Source: Actinoplanes couchii
GTDB taxonomy: Bacteria > Actinomycetota > Actinomycetes > Mycobacteriales > Micromonosporaceae
Length of the DNA stretch: 64,000 nucleotides
Direction of reading: 5' to 3'
Assembly (NCBI RefSeq): GCF_016862075.1
Contig: NZ_BOMG01000064.1
Coordinates: 124,001-188,000, forward strand
Position numbers and translations under genes: made by a program. This document shows positions 16,560 to 24,805 of this stretch, piece by piece. The notes beneath the pieces were generated by a model, which worked only from the letters and a program-made list of their open reading frames with translations, did not search any database and had not been told where the DNA came from. Position 1 is the stretch's first letter, and the number at the start of each line of letters is the position of its first letter.

Positions 16560-16986
16560 TTGTTCACACCTACCGGTCGCGGGGGCGCTGCCGGGTGGCC
16601 GGGGGTGACCACCAGGACGGTGCGCCTCGTTCGGGCATGGCGGGCTGCGGCTCCGTCAGCCCTACGTCTGTCCGTTGTGGCCGGAGGGCCGGCCACGAAC
16701 TGGTACACGGTAGCGGGATCGAACCGCCGAGCCACAGAGCCTCCCTACTCCGTGACCGGACCCTAGCCGCGCCAGGCAAACGCGGCGCGACAATTGTCGA
16801 TGCATCTATGCTGGATGTGACGGACGCCACTCAAATTGCGGTTCCGGGTGGTTTCCGGCTCGCGCGGCCGATAGATGCGGTGATCAGCTGATCGCTCACC
16901 GTTCCGGGCGCTGGTAAGGGCGCACGGAGGAAGGAAGGAGACACCCGGATCCCGCCGGAACACGACGGTTCACAGGCAAGACACAG
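16560..16986. other. 427-base intergenic region between the cell-wall gene pair
   Basis: The stretch holds the divergent promoters and leaders of the penicillin-binding protein and deacetylase genes. Visible structure: a minus-strand hairpin plus tRNA-like fold (16677-16757), a perfect 12-base palindrome CGACAATTGTCG (16788-16799) and another, GATCAGCTGATC (16882-16893). The last two are operator-sized and lie where both promoters should be. No open frame with coding character was found. Confidence 0.5.
16677..16757 (-). other. Structured leader or tRNA-derived remnant upstream of the penicillin-binding protein
   Basis: On the minus strand GGTCACGG (16757-16750) pairs with CCGTG(T)ACC (16710-16702, one bulged base). 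Inside sits a T-arm-like hairpin with stem GGCGG/CCGCT and the exact T-loop TTCGATC, and the strand ends in ACCA. A second perfect hairpin, GTGGCCGG/CCGGCCAC with a 4-base loop, follows at 16696-16677. The element is about 56 bases, too short for a tRNA and without D and anticodon arms, so an intact tRNA is excluded. It could be a degenerate tRNA 3' end or an RNA leader in the 5' UTR of the synthase gene. Confidence 0.35.
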
Positions 16987-19536
16987 ATGACGACCGATTT
17001 GACCTTGGGCGAGAGAATCCCACCGATGAACACCGATGAGCCCACCCCCGCACCCGAGACCGGTACGCCCGGAAAGCCCACCACGGCCGACTCGTCGACC
17101 GACCCCACGGTGGCTCTGACCGGCCTAGGCACCCCCGGCGCGTCGTCCGATGCCGGTGGGGCTAGCGCTCTCGGAGGTTCCCCCACCACGAGTACGCCCA
17201 GCACGGCGGCCGGTTCCAGCGCCCCCGGCACGACGTCCGATTCCAGCGCCCCCGGCACGGCGGCCGGTCCCAGCGCCCCGTCCGGTTCCAGCGCCCCCGG
17301 CACGACGTCCGATTCCAGCGCCCCCGGCGCTGCCGGCACGTCCGATGCTTCCGGCACGTCCGATGCTTCCGGCGACGAAGCCGAGCCGACGGTCATGCTG
17401 CCGGCCACGGAGACCGCCGACGCGACGGTGGACCTTTCGGCAACCGGGACCGCCGACGCGACGGTCACCCTCACCGCGGCAGAGGTAGCCGCAGCTGTGG
17501 CCGCCGCCACTGCGGAGGACGAGGCTGCGCAGGACCGGGCCGCGGAGAACGAGGCCGGGAAAGACGGCGCCGAGCCGACGGTGACCCTTCCCGCGGCCGG
17601 GTCTACCGACACGACGGCCACTTCCACCGCGGCAGAGGCCCTCACCTCGGCAGAGGTAGACGAGACGACGACGGTCCTCCCGGCGACCAAGGCCGCTGAT
17701 CCTGACGCAGACGCGGACGAGAAGACGACGATCCTCCCGGCGACCAAGGCCGCCGGTCCTGCCCCTGACACGGACGCAGACGAGAAGACGACCCTCCTCT
17801 CAGCCGGAAAGCTTTCCGAGGTGTCGACCGCCCCGGCTACGGCAGAGGCGAAAGAGAAAACGACGGTCCTCCCGGCGGCGAAGCCTGCCGAAGAGACTGT
17901 CGCCGAGGTGGATGAAAAGGCCGTCACCATCATGGCGGCGAAGGCCACCGAGGAGACCGGTACGCCTTCCGCCACGGAACCGGACGAGGAGACCGTCACC
18001 TTCACGGCCGCGAAGGTCGCCGACGAGACCATCGCGGACGCGGACGAGAAGACCGCCTTCCTCCCGACAACCAAGCTCGCCGCCGAGACCGTCGCGGACA
18101 CGGACGAGAAGACCGTCTTCTTCCCAGCGGCCAAGGTCGCCGGAGAAGCCAGCGCAGACGTGGACGAGAAGACCGCTTTCCTCCCGGCAGCCACGGTCGC
18201 CGAAGAACCCGCCGCGGACGTGGATGAGAAGACGGTTGCTCTTTCTGCCGGGGCGGTTGCCGCGGCGGTGGCGGCAGCGACCGCGGCTGAGGACCGGGAC
18301 GAGACGACCACGGTGATCTCGGCCGGGGCCGGGCCTGCGGTTTCGCTGCCCAAGCCTCGGACCTCGCCGGATTCGACGGTCGCGCGGCCGGCTTCCCGGG
18401 TTGCCCCGCCCACGCCCGAGGCCACCGTCACCGTGCCGGCCGCACCGACCGCCGACGCCACCGTCGCACTGCCGGCCACGCCCAGGTCCGAGGCCACCAT
18501 TGCGCTGCCGATCACGCCGACGGCTTCGGGTGGGGTGGGGGCCGGGGCCGACTCCACGGTCGCACTGCCGGTTTCGCCCCACAGGCCGTCGCCGGTGGTG
18601 CCTGCTCAGCGGGCTGCGCCCACCGTTACCCCGCCGCCCGCGGAGCCCACGATCGCGCTGCCGGCCGGGGTGCCGGTCGCACCCAGGGCTGTTCCTGGCG
18701 TACCGCCGCAATCGAAGCCTTTGACCCGGCGCCGTCTGCTCTGGGCCATTCCGGCCATCGCCGGGACCGCGCTCGCCGGTGGCACCATCGCCGCGCTGAC
18801 CGGCCGGGACGAGCCCGCGGCCGTCAAGAAGCCGAACCTGGTGGTCAGCGAGCCGCCACCGGTGTCGCAGACCCCGACGCCGGCGCCGACCACGCCCCGG
18901 CCGACGGCCCCGGTGATGAAGGTGCCGGTGCACACGCTCGCCGATTTCCGCAAGGTGGTGCCGGGCGACGCGTTCCCCACCGACTCCATCGCGCTCACCA
19001 TCGACGACGGCCCACACGGGGTCTGGACGCCGCAGATCCTGCGGTTGCTGGAGAAGTACCACGTCCCGGCGCTGTTCTGCATGATCGGCAACCAGGTGCT
19101 CGGCCACGAGTCGATCGCCAAGGACGTGGTCACCGACGGTCACCACATCGCCAACCACACGTGGAGCCACCCGCTGAAGATCGCCGAGCTGCCGGCCCGC
19201 AAGACGATCAAGGAGCTCGAACGGGCCCAGGACAAGATCTACAGCACCACCGGGTTCGCCCCGAAGCTCTTCCGTGCCCCGGGCGGCGCCTGGTCCGACG
19301 GCCTGTCGAAATCGGTCTCGCAGAACGGCGTGATCCCGATGGACTGGACCAACGACCCGCGCGACTGGTCCCGGCCGGGGGTCGCGCACATCACCAAGCG
19401 GATGCTCGCCGCGAAGCCCGGCCAGATCCTGCTCTGCCACGACGGCGGCGGCGACCGTTCACAGACGGTGGCCTCGCTGAAGACGGTCCTCCCGGCACTG
19501 AAGGCGAAGGGCTTCAACTTCGTGGCCCTGACGTGA
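16987..19536 (+). CDS. Membrane-anchored polysaccharide deacetylase (NodB) with giant repeat tail
   Basis: An 849-residue protein (or 836 from the second ATG at 17026). Residues 1-575 are disordered, rich in Ala, Thr, Glu and Asp, with about 22 repeats of acidic-x-T-V/T-x-L-P-A. RRR at about 580 then precedes a single membrane segment (about 583-605) and a Pro/Thr linker. The NodB domain from about 660 has TIDDGP (catalytic Asp pair, about 672), the metal His motif HHIANHTWSH (about 720), RAPGG (about 763) and LCHDGGG (about 816). By topology the tail is cytosolic and the enzyme extracellular, acting on N-acetylated wall sugars. It is divergent from the class A penicillin-binding protein. The last bases overlap a 24-bp repeat array and the convergent ankyrin gene. 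Confidence 0.88.
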   Translation: MTTDLTLGERIPPMNTDEPTPAPETGTPGKPTTADSSTDPTVALTGLGTPGASSDAGGASALGGSPTTSTPSTAAGSSAPGTTSDSSAPGTAAGPSAPSGSSAPGTTSDSSAPGAAGTSDASGTSDASGDEAEPTVMLPATETADATVDLSATGTADATVTLTAAEVAAAVAAATAEDEAAQDRAAENEAGKDGAEPTVTLPAAGSTDTTATSTAAEALTSAEVDETTTVLPATKAADPDADADEKTTILPATKAAGPAPDTDADEKTTLLSAGKLSEVSTAPATAEAKEKTTVLPAAKPAEETVAEVDEKAVTIMAAKATEETGTPSATEPDEETVTFTAAKVADETIADADEKTAFLPTTKLAAETVADTDEKTVFFPAAKVAGEASADVDEKTAFLPAATVAEEPAADVDEKTVALSAGAVAAAVAAATAAEDRDETTTVISAGAGPAVSLPKPRTSPDSTVARPASRVAPPTPEATVTVPAAPTADATVALPATPRSEATIALPITPTASGGVGAGADSTVALPVSPHRPSPVVPAQRAAPTVTPPPAEPTIALPAGVPVAPRAVPGVPPQSKPLTRRRLLWAIPAIAGTALAGGTIAALTGRDEPAAVKKPNLVVSEPPPVSQTPTPAPTTPRPTAPVMKVPVHTLADFRKVVPGDAFPTDSIALTIDDGPHGVWTPQILRLLEKYHVPALFCMIGNQVLGHESIAKDVVTDGHHIANHTWSHPLKIAELPARKTIKELERAQDKIYSTTGFAPKLFRAPGGAWSDGLSKSVSQNGVIPMDWTNDPRDWSRPGVAHITKRMLAAKPGQILLCHDGGGDRSQTVASLKTVLPALKAKGFNFVALT
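17101..18690 (+). repeat. Coding repeat: about 22 copies of acidic-x-T-[V/T/I]-x-L-P-A
   Basis: Within the deacetylase tail the motif recurs as DPTVAL, EPTVMLPA, DATVDLSA, EPTVTLPA, ETTTVLPA, EKTTILPA, EKTAFLPT, EKTVFFPA, DATVALPA, EATIALPI, DSTVALPV, EPTIALPA and others, spaced mostly 15-35 residues apart. The Thr-Val/Thr-x-Leu core is nearly invariant while spacers drift, so the motif itself is under selection. Confidence 0.7.
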
Positions 19537-21652
19537 CCCCACGCAGTGGCCCTGACGTGTCCCCGAGCAGTGGCCCTGACGTGTCCCCGCGCAGCGCCGC
19601 CAGCGCCTCGTGCCGGTAGGCGCTGTCCCCGGACGCTGGATCGACCTCGGTCAGCCACTCCAGCAGTGTGCGGGGCGGCGACGTGCTCCACGGGTCGGGG
19701 TAGAGGCCGCTGTTCGGGTCGGCGCCCGCCGCGGCGAGCGCCCGGACCAGGGACAACGGCCAGCGGCGCTCGACGGCGTGGGTCAGCGGGGTCGCGTCGA
19801 AGTGGTCACGGGCGTCGAGGTCGGCCCCGGCGGACACCAGCCGGGGCAGCAGCCGCTCGTGGTCGAACGCCCCCAGCAGATGGGCGAGCGTCCGGCCCCG
19901 CTCGTCGCGGATCATCGGGTCCATGCCGGCGTCCAGCAGCCGGAGGGCCTCATCGGTGCCACCGTGCCGGATCCGCAGCCACAGATCACGCCGGAGGGCG
20001 AACAGCCGCCTCGGCAGCCGCCCGGACCCGCCACCCCAGGCATGCGCCACCGCGAAGCACCCGCCGGACGTGCCACCGAAGGCGCGCAGAGCCCGTTCCC
20101 GTTGCCGCTCGGCCTCGGTGTGCGCCGAAAGCGTCAGACCCCCGTCCCGGTGCTGCAGCTCGTGCCACTCCCCCCGACAGCGAACCCAAACCGAGGTCGT
20201 CGCCGCCGCACGCCCAAGACCGAGGCCCCGCCGAGCAACCACCGAACCAGACAAAACCGACGGCTCCTGCGGTACGGCCGACGGTGACAACGTCTGCGGA
20301 ACAGCCGACAGCGGCAACGTCCGCGGCAGGGCTGATCGTGGGGACGCCTGCGGGCGAGCTGATGGCGGCGACGCCTGCGGGCGAGCCGGTGGCGGCACCT
20401 CCGGGCGAGCTGACCGTGGCAGCACCTGCGGGAGCGCTGACCGTAGCAGCACCTGCGGGCGAGCTGCTGGTGGCGGCTGGAGGAACAGCGCCTCCCGGAC
20501 CAGCGGATGCAACTCGTCAGGGGCGAGCAGACCGCGCCGGACCAGCAGCAGGTCGGTGCAGAACTCGACCTGGGCGGGATGCAGCCGGGGCCGGTGGTCG
20601 AGAGAGTCGTCCCACTCGACCGTTCGCACGGTGACCGCGTCACCGTCGACCTGCACGGCGAGCACGTGTCTGCGCTCGTACCGAATGATCCATACCGGTC
20701 GTCCGGTCTGCGCACCGAGACGCCGAGCCTCGGCAGCGAGCCGGAGCGGGTCGATGATCGCCGCCAGGGTGCGGTCACCGATGCTGGTCGCGCCGTCAGC
20801 CAGCAGCCCCGCCTCCGCCCAGGCATCACCGGCCCGGCGCGTCATCCAGGCCCGTTCGGCGCGGGCCGCTGGGTCGTCACCGACTCCAAGCAGGGCCACC
20901 GGGCGCGGGCTGCCGTGGAAGTCAGCGTCAGCGCGAACGTCGGTGCCAGCGCGGGCGCGGGCGCCGGTGCCAGCGCGGGCGCCGGTGCCAGCGCGGGCGC
21001 CGGTGCCAGCGCGGGCGCGGCCGCCGGTGTCAGCGGGGGCGCGGGCGCTGGTGTCAGCGGGGGCGCGGCCGTCGGTGCCAGCATGGTCGGTGTAGGCGGC
21101 GGTGCCGGCGTGTCCATCGGTGCTGGCATGGGCGTGGGCATCGAAGAAGGGCACCCGTCGGTCGTCGCCGCCGATTGCGGTTCGGAACTCTCCGGAGCGG
21201 CGGGCGTCCCACTGGTGCGGTGCGAGCCAGACCGCCCGGTGCGGGTTCAGGCCGCCGGCGCGGCGGACCCGCAGCCTCATCCGCTGGTTGCCGAACGGCA
21301 GGAAGTTGCTCGTGCCCATGTTGTCCCACAGCGGGGGCGGCGTACGTACCGCCAGAACGGGGGTGCCGGGCCTGAAGGGGCCATCAGGGGTGAGAACGAG
21401 ATCCAGACCAGAGGCGATGGTCCCGAAGGCGTCGAGGGCCCGGGGCGCGTGCCAGCGCAGCAGGTCGGGCGCGAACCCGGCAAGCGCATCGGCGAAGGAG
21501 GCGGCCTCGCCGGGGCTCTCGAAGTCGGCGACGATGTCCCCGGCCGCGCAGGCCCGCCGCCAGTCACCCCGCTCCCGAGCCTGCGTGCACTCGTCGATCA
21601 TCAGCGGGGGCACCGCATAGCTACGCACCCGCCGACGGGCGACCATCTCCAT
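19514..21652 (-). CDS. Ankyrin-repeat protein with repetitive linkers
   Basis: About 712 residues. An N-terminal region of about 170 residues has no family I recognise (it includes WDNMGTSNFLPFGNQRMRLRVRR). A highly repetitive Ala-Gly-Thr-Arg linker follows (ARAGTGARAGTG units), then a middle globular part (about 230-400), a Ser-Ala-Arg-Pro-Gln repeat linker, and C-terminal ankyrin-like repeats (GGTDEALRLLDAGMDPMIRDERGRTL, LLPRLVSAGADLDARDHFDATPL, LVRALAAAGADPNSG). The start is uncertain: ATG 21652, ATG 21646 and GTG 21655 are all possible and none has a clear ribosome site. The C-terminus ends in three GDTSGP-type octapeptides encoded by a 24-bp DNA repeat that overlaps the 3' end of the convergent deacetylase gene. 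Function unknown. Confidence 0.7.
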   Translation of the reverse strand: MEMVARRRVRSYAVPPLMIDECTQARERGDWRRACAAGDIVADFESPGEAASFADALAGFAPDLLRWHAPRALDAFGTIASGLDLVLTPDGPFRPGTPVLAVRTPPPLWDNMGTSNFLPFGNQRMRLRVRRAGGLNPHRAVWLAPHQWDARRSGEFRTAIGGDDRRVPFFDAHAHASTDGHAGTAAYTDHAGTDGRAPADTSARAPADTGGRARAGTGARAGTGARAGTGARARAGTDVRADADFHGSPRPVALLGVGDDPAARAERAWMTRRAGDAWAEAGLLADGATSIGDRTLAAIIDPLRLAAEARRLGAQTGRPVWIIRYERRHVLAVQVDGDAVTVRTVEWDDSLDHRPRLHPAQVEFCTDLLLVRRGLLAPDELHPLVREALFLQPPPAARPQVLLRSALPQVLPRSARPEVPPPARPQASPPSARPQASPRSALPRTLPLSAVPQTLSPSAVPQEPSVLSGSVVARRGLGLGRAAATTSVWVRCRGEWHELQHRDGGLTLSAHTEAERQRERALRAFGGTSGGCFAVAHAWGGGSGRLPRRLFALRRDLWLRIRHGGTDEALRLLDAGMDPMIRDERGRTLAHLLGAFDHERLLPRLVSAGADLDARDHFDATPLTHAVERRWPLSLVRALAAAGADPNSGLYPDPWSTSPPRTLLEWLTEVDPASGDSAYRHEALAALRGDTSGPLLGDTSGPLRGVTSGPRS
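19522..19593. repeat. Three tandem 24-bp repeats over the deacetylase stop codon
   Basis: Copies at 19522-19545, 19546-19569 and 19570-19593, each starting GTGGCCCTGACGTG. The first copy is the last codons and TGA stop of the deacetylase gene. On the other strand the array encodes three octapeptides at the C-terminus of the ankyrin protein. Confidence 0.85.
20938..21078. repeat. 18-bp tandem repeat array inside the ankyrin gene
   Basis: An almost pure G+C array built on the unit GGCGCCGGTGCCAGCGCG, partly degenerate at the ends, encoding Ala-Gly-Thr-Gly-Ala-Arg repeats on the minus strand. Slippage-prone, so copy number probably varies between strains. Confidence 0.8.
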
Positions 21653-21783
21653 CACGCGCCGAAGGCTAGGCGCACCCCCCGACAATTTCCGCCTCGCCGC
21701 CCAAAGGGCAGCACGGCGGAAGGAGGGCGGCGCGCGGAAGGAGAGGGTGCCCGAGCGGACGGCACCATCACGACAGGCGGGCC

Positions 21784-21918
21784 GGGGACGCCGACGTCAC
21801 AGCAGGCAGCGTCCCCGCAACAGCGGGCGGGTCAGCGGACACCGCCGTCAGAGCGGGCGGCGTCCGCGGGATGGTGGGTGGGTCAGCGGATGCCGCCGTC
21901 AGTGCGGGCGGCGTCCGC
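21784..21918 (-). repeat. Three tandem hairpins with a 51-bp period, downstream of the sugar-binding protein gene
   Basis: Hairpins at 21784-21816, 21835-21867 and 21886-21918 share one plan: 12-base arm, 9-base loop, 12-base arm (for example GCGGATGCCGCC / GGCGGCGTCCGC). Each is preceded by GTCAGC or a close variant, the reverse complement of the gene's stop-codon context. A fourth, coding version is the 3' end of the gene at 21934. They probably act as a stacked terminator. Confidence 0.7.
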
Positions 21919-21933
21919 AAAACGGTGGGTGGG

Positions 21934-23055
21934 TCAGCGGATGCCGGCGTTCTGGCAGGCCTTGCGGTAGGCGGCGGTGCACAGGGTCGCGGCGTCCACG
22001 TACACGTCGACGATCGACTTGATGTTGGCGCGGTTGATCGCCTTCGGTTCCAGCTTCACGAACGGGATGTACAGGCCGGAATCCGGGTCCTTGATCTTGG
22101 CCGTGACGTTCTGCTTCTCTTTCTTGTACAGCCCGATCGCCAGCTTGGCCGCCGCGTCCGCCTCGGCCTTGGTGTCCTTGTAGACCGTCATGCACTGGTC
22201 GCCGGTGAGGATGTTCTGCAGGCCCTTGACGGTGGCGTCCTGCCCGGTGACCGGCACCTTGCCGTTGCGGCCCTTGGACTTGAGCACCTCGATGGCCGCG
22301 TTCCCGAGGCCGTCGTTGGCGGCGAGCACCCCGTCGACGTTCGGGTACTGCTTGATCATCAGTTCGAAGATCTCGCGGGCGTTGTCCTCGTCCCAGCCGG
22401 GCACGAACTGGTCCGGCCCCTTGATCGCGGACGCGTTGTCGTAGTAGCTGTTCAGGACCTTGTCGTAGCCGTCCTTGAACAGGTACGCGTTGTTGTCCGA
22501 CTGTGAGCCGTTGAGTTCGGCGATGACCGGACTGTCGACGTTCTTCTGCTTGAGGCAGTTCATCAGGCCTTCGGCCTGGAGCCGGCCGACCTCTTCGTTG
22601 TCGAAGCTGACGTAGTAGTCGGCGGCGCCGTTGAGGGTGAGGCGGTCGTAGTCGATCACCGGGACGCCGCGGGCGTGTGCGTCGGCGATGACGGCTTTGC
22701 CGCTGGCGGCGGAGAGGTTCACGATGACCAGGACCTTGAAGCCCCGGTCGAGGGCGGTCCGGGCGATCCGCTTGAACTCCTCCTCGTCGCCTTCGGCGTT
22801 GAAGATCTGCGCGGGTACGCCCGATGCGTCAAAAGCGGCCTGCAGGTATTTCGGATCGTCGTTGACCCACCGGGTGGAGCTGGTGGTGTCCGGCAGGATC
22901 ACCGCGACGCCGTCGGTTCCGGTCACCTTGCCGCTGGTGCCCAGGGTGGCGTTGTCACTGCCGGTGGCGCCTTCGGTCCCCCCGCTGTCGCACGCCGTGA
23001 CGGTCACCGACGTCAGAAGTCCGGCGGCGACCAGGGCCATCAAAGACTTGCGCAT
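21934..23055 (-). CDS. Sugar ABC transporter substrate-binding lipoprotein (XylF-like), orphan
   Basis: A 373-residue periplasmic-binding-type protein. The N-terminus is a lipoprotein signal (MRKSLMALVAAGLL, lipobox VTAC), then a type I sugar-binding fold: VAVILPDTTSSTRW, IARTALDRGFKVLVIVNL, GVPVIDYDRLTLNG, DGVLAANDGLGNAAIEVL and TGQDATVKGLQNILTG match the D-xylose-binding (XylF) group. It should bind an aldopentose or related sugar outside the membrane. No permease or ATPase gene is adjacent; the nearest sugar genes are 8 kb away. ATG 23055 has GAGAGGAC upstream. An orphan binding protein may serve a distant transporter or a sensor. Confidence 0.88.
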   Translation of the reverse strand: MRKSLMALVAAGLLTSVTVTACDSGGTEGATGSDNATLGTSGKVTGTDGVAVILPDTTSSTRWVNDDPKYLQAAFDASGVPAQIFNAEGDEEEFKRIARTALDRGFKVLVIVNLSAASGKAVIADAHARGVPVIDYDRLTLNGAADYYVSFDNEEVGRLQAEGLMNCLKQKNVDSPVIAELNGSQSDNNAYLFKDGYDKVLNSYYDNASAIKGPDQFVPGWDEDNAREIFELMIKQYPNVDGVLAANDGLGNAAIEVLKSKGRNGKVPVTGQDATVKGLQNILTGDQCMTVYKDTKAEADAAAKLAIGLYKKEKQNVTAKIKDPDSGLYIPFVKLEPKAINRANIKSIVDVYVDAATLCTAAYRKACQNAGIR

Positions 23056-23475
23056 GGGGAATATATGTCCTCTCAGGGGTGTAGCCCGGGGCGGCCTACC
23101 GCTGATAACCGTTTTTGTAACAACAATCCGTTTATGAACGGGACGCACAATGATCACGGCTCGTCAGCTGCGGAGGTAACCGTCCGTTAAGCCGCCAAAA
23201 TCATCTCATCGGTCAGGAAGTTGCGGAGATACGTTTCGATTCAGACCTGCAGGCAGGTACTTATGGCCGACGATGTTCCGCTTCACATCTACGGCGAGAT
23301 TTGTCCGATCTTGCTGAGAATGAAAATGACCACAGTGGCACAGTTGATGCTTATATTGGCGTGCATCTATCAGCTTGGGTTCCGGCGTGTCGCAGGAGTG
23401 GGCCGATCGGAGAGGACCTGCCGAGGACCGGCGACGGTTGCGGGCGTCGTGACCGGGGCCCGTCCCGGCTCGGCG
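23056..23475. other. Lower-GC intergenic region
   Basis: About 420 bases noticeably richer in A+T than the surroundings (roughly 23080-23400). It holds a perfect inverted repeat CCGTT-TATG-AACGG (23128-23141), suitable as an operator for the sugar-binding gene, and ACCTGC-AG-GCAGGT (23245-23258). The right part may contain frameshifted remains of the GNAT gene that follows. No intact gene is visible. Confidence 0.4.
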
Positions 23476-23759
23476 AGGTATGGCGCGGCATGGCGTCTGT
23501 CTGAGTGCCCCAGATGGTGATCTGCTGGGATTCACAGCGCTCGGAGGCCGAAGACCACTTCCTGCTGAAAGAGATGTGCGTGCGCACGGCACGCCAACGG
23601 CAGGGACATGGCTCCGCGCTGCTCGAAGCTCTGGCAAGCCGTCTACCTGAAGTTCGTCATCGGTACCTGCTGACCGCTCGAGACAGCGCCGCCTCGGACT
23701 TCTACCAGGCGAACGGCTTGAGGCCCGCCGGGCGGTTGGCCGTGTTCGTCCGTCCGTGA
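23476..23759 (+). pseudogene. Decayed GNAT acetyltransferase, C-terminal half readable
   Basis: The frame ending at 23759 reads EDHFLLKEMCVRTARQRQGHGSALLEAL, then YLLTARDSAASDFYQANGLRPAG: strand 4, the acetyl-CoA loop (Q/R-x-x-G-x-G as RQGHGS) and the terminal helix-strand of a GNAT fold. The preceding strands (APDGDLLGFTALGGR) are readable only in another frame, which meets the first by a shift near 23555. The N-terminus is not recognisable. I therefore call it a frameshifted remnant rather than an 84-residue gene from GTG 23505. Confidence 0.55.
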
Positions 23760-23840
23760 CGGGATCGGCATCCGGCACTGATCCGCCATCCGCTGCGCCA
23801 CCGCCGACGGGCCTCCCGGCCCGACAGTTCGACTCAGCTT

Positions 23841-24671
23841 TCAGGACTGCAGTCGGTGGGCGGTCGAGGCGAGGATGCCGAGCAGGCGCACCGCATCCGC
23901 GGCGGGACTGTCCGGCGCCGCCCGGTAGACGATCAGCTGCTGGCCGGAGGAGCCCCGGACGTCGAAGGTCCGATAGGTGAGCGTCAGCTCCCCCACCGCC
24001 CGGTGCCGGAACCGTTTGGCCGCGCCGGTCTTGCCGCGCACGTCGTGCCGCTCCCACAGCTGCCGGAACCCGTCGTCGGCAACGGTCAGCTCGTCGATAA
24101 GCGCGAGGGTGCGCCGGTCGCCGGGATCGTGCCCGAGCGCCAGCCGCAGATGGGCCACACACGCCTCGGCGGCCGGTTCCCAGTCGGCGAAGAAGGTGCG
24201 GCCGGCCGGGTCGAGGAACGTCATCCGGGCCAGGTTGCCGGTGTCGGCGAAGTCCGAGTACAGCGCGTCGGCGATCGGGTTGCGGGCGAGCAGGTCCAGG
24301 CGCCGGTTGAGGATCACGGCGGGCTGGTGCGGCCACTCGCCGAGCAGCTCGCGCAGGTCGTCGTCGACCCGGTCGGTGAGCGGCGACCGGTCCGCGGCCG
24401 GGACGCCGGCCAGCCGGAACAGGTGCTCGCGCCCGTCCGGGCCCAGGTCCAGGGCGCGGGCGATCCCGTCCAGCACCGACGGCGACGGCGCCCGCTCCCG
24501 GCCCTGCTCCAGCCGGGTGTAGTAGTCGGCGCTGACCCCGGCGAGCACGGCCACCTCTTCCCGGCGCAGCCCGGCGACCCGCCGCCGCCCGTGCGACACC
24601 AGCCCGACGTCTTCCGGCCCGAGCCGGGCCCGCCGCGCGACGAGAAACCGCCCGAGGTCGCTGACAGCCAT
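23841..24671 (-). CDS. XRE-type regulator with MmyB-like ligand domain
   Basis: The 276-residue protein has an N-terminal Cro/C1 helix-turn-helix (VSHGRRRVAGLRREEVAVLAGVSADYYTRLEQGR, residues about 25-60) and a MmyB-like PAS-type domain (LNRRLDLLARNPIADALYSDF, then RFRHRAVGELTLTYRTFDV). This architecture is very common in actinobacteria, where it usually controls an adjacent oxidoreductase; here none is adjacent on the left. ATG 24671 was chosen because the family starts just before DLGRFL. It is divergent from the YbaB cassette. Confidence 0.88.
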   Translation of the reverse strand: MAVSDLGRFLVARRARLGPEDVGLVSHGRRRVAGLRREEVAVLAGVSADYYTRLEQGRERAPSPSVLDGIARALDLGPDGREHLFRLAGVPAADRSPLTDRVDDDLRELLGEWPHQPAVILNRRLDLLARNPIADALYSDFADTGNLARMTFLDPAGRTFFADWEPAAEACVAHLRLALGHDPGDRRTLALIDELTVADDGFRQLWERHDVRGKTGAAKRFRHRAVGELTLTYRTFDVRGSSGQQLIVYRAAPDSPAADAVRLLGILASTAHRLQS

Positions 24672-24805
24672 GCGACCAGGGTAAACACCGACGTCCCCGG
24701 CCATCCAGGGTGTACCGCACCCCGGCACCGGATCGATCTTGGACAGGACCGTCTGATAACTTCGCGGATCGGACGCAGCGTCGTATGAAACGGGGAGATC
24801 AGCCG

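Noticed and set aside
16677..16757. An intact tRNA gene
   Set aside because: The element is only about 56 bases, with no D arm and no 7-base anticodon loop, so it cannot be a functional tRNA.
20938..21078. CRISPR array
   Set aside because: The repeats are 18 bp with no spacers and lie in frame inside the ankyrin gene. The 24-, 30- and 51-bp arrays elsewhere also lack unique spacers.
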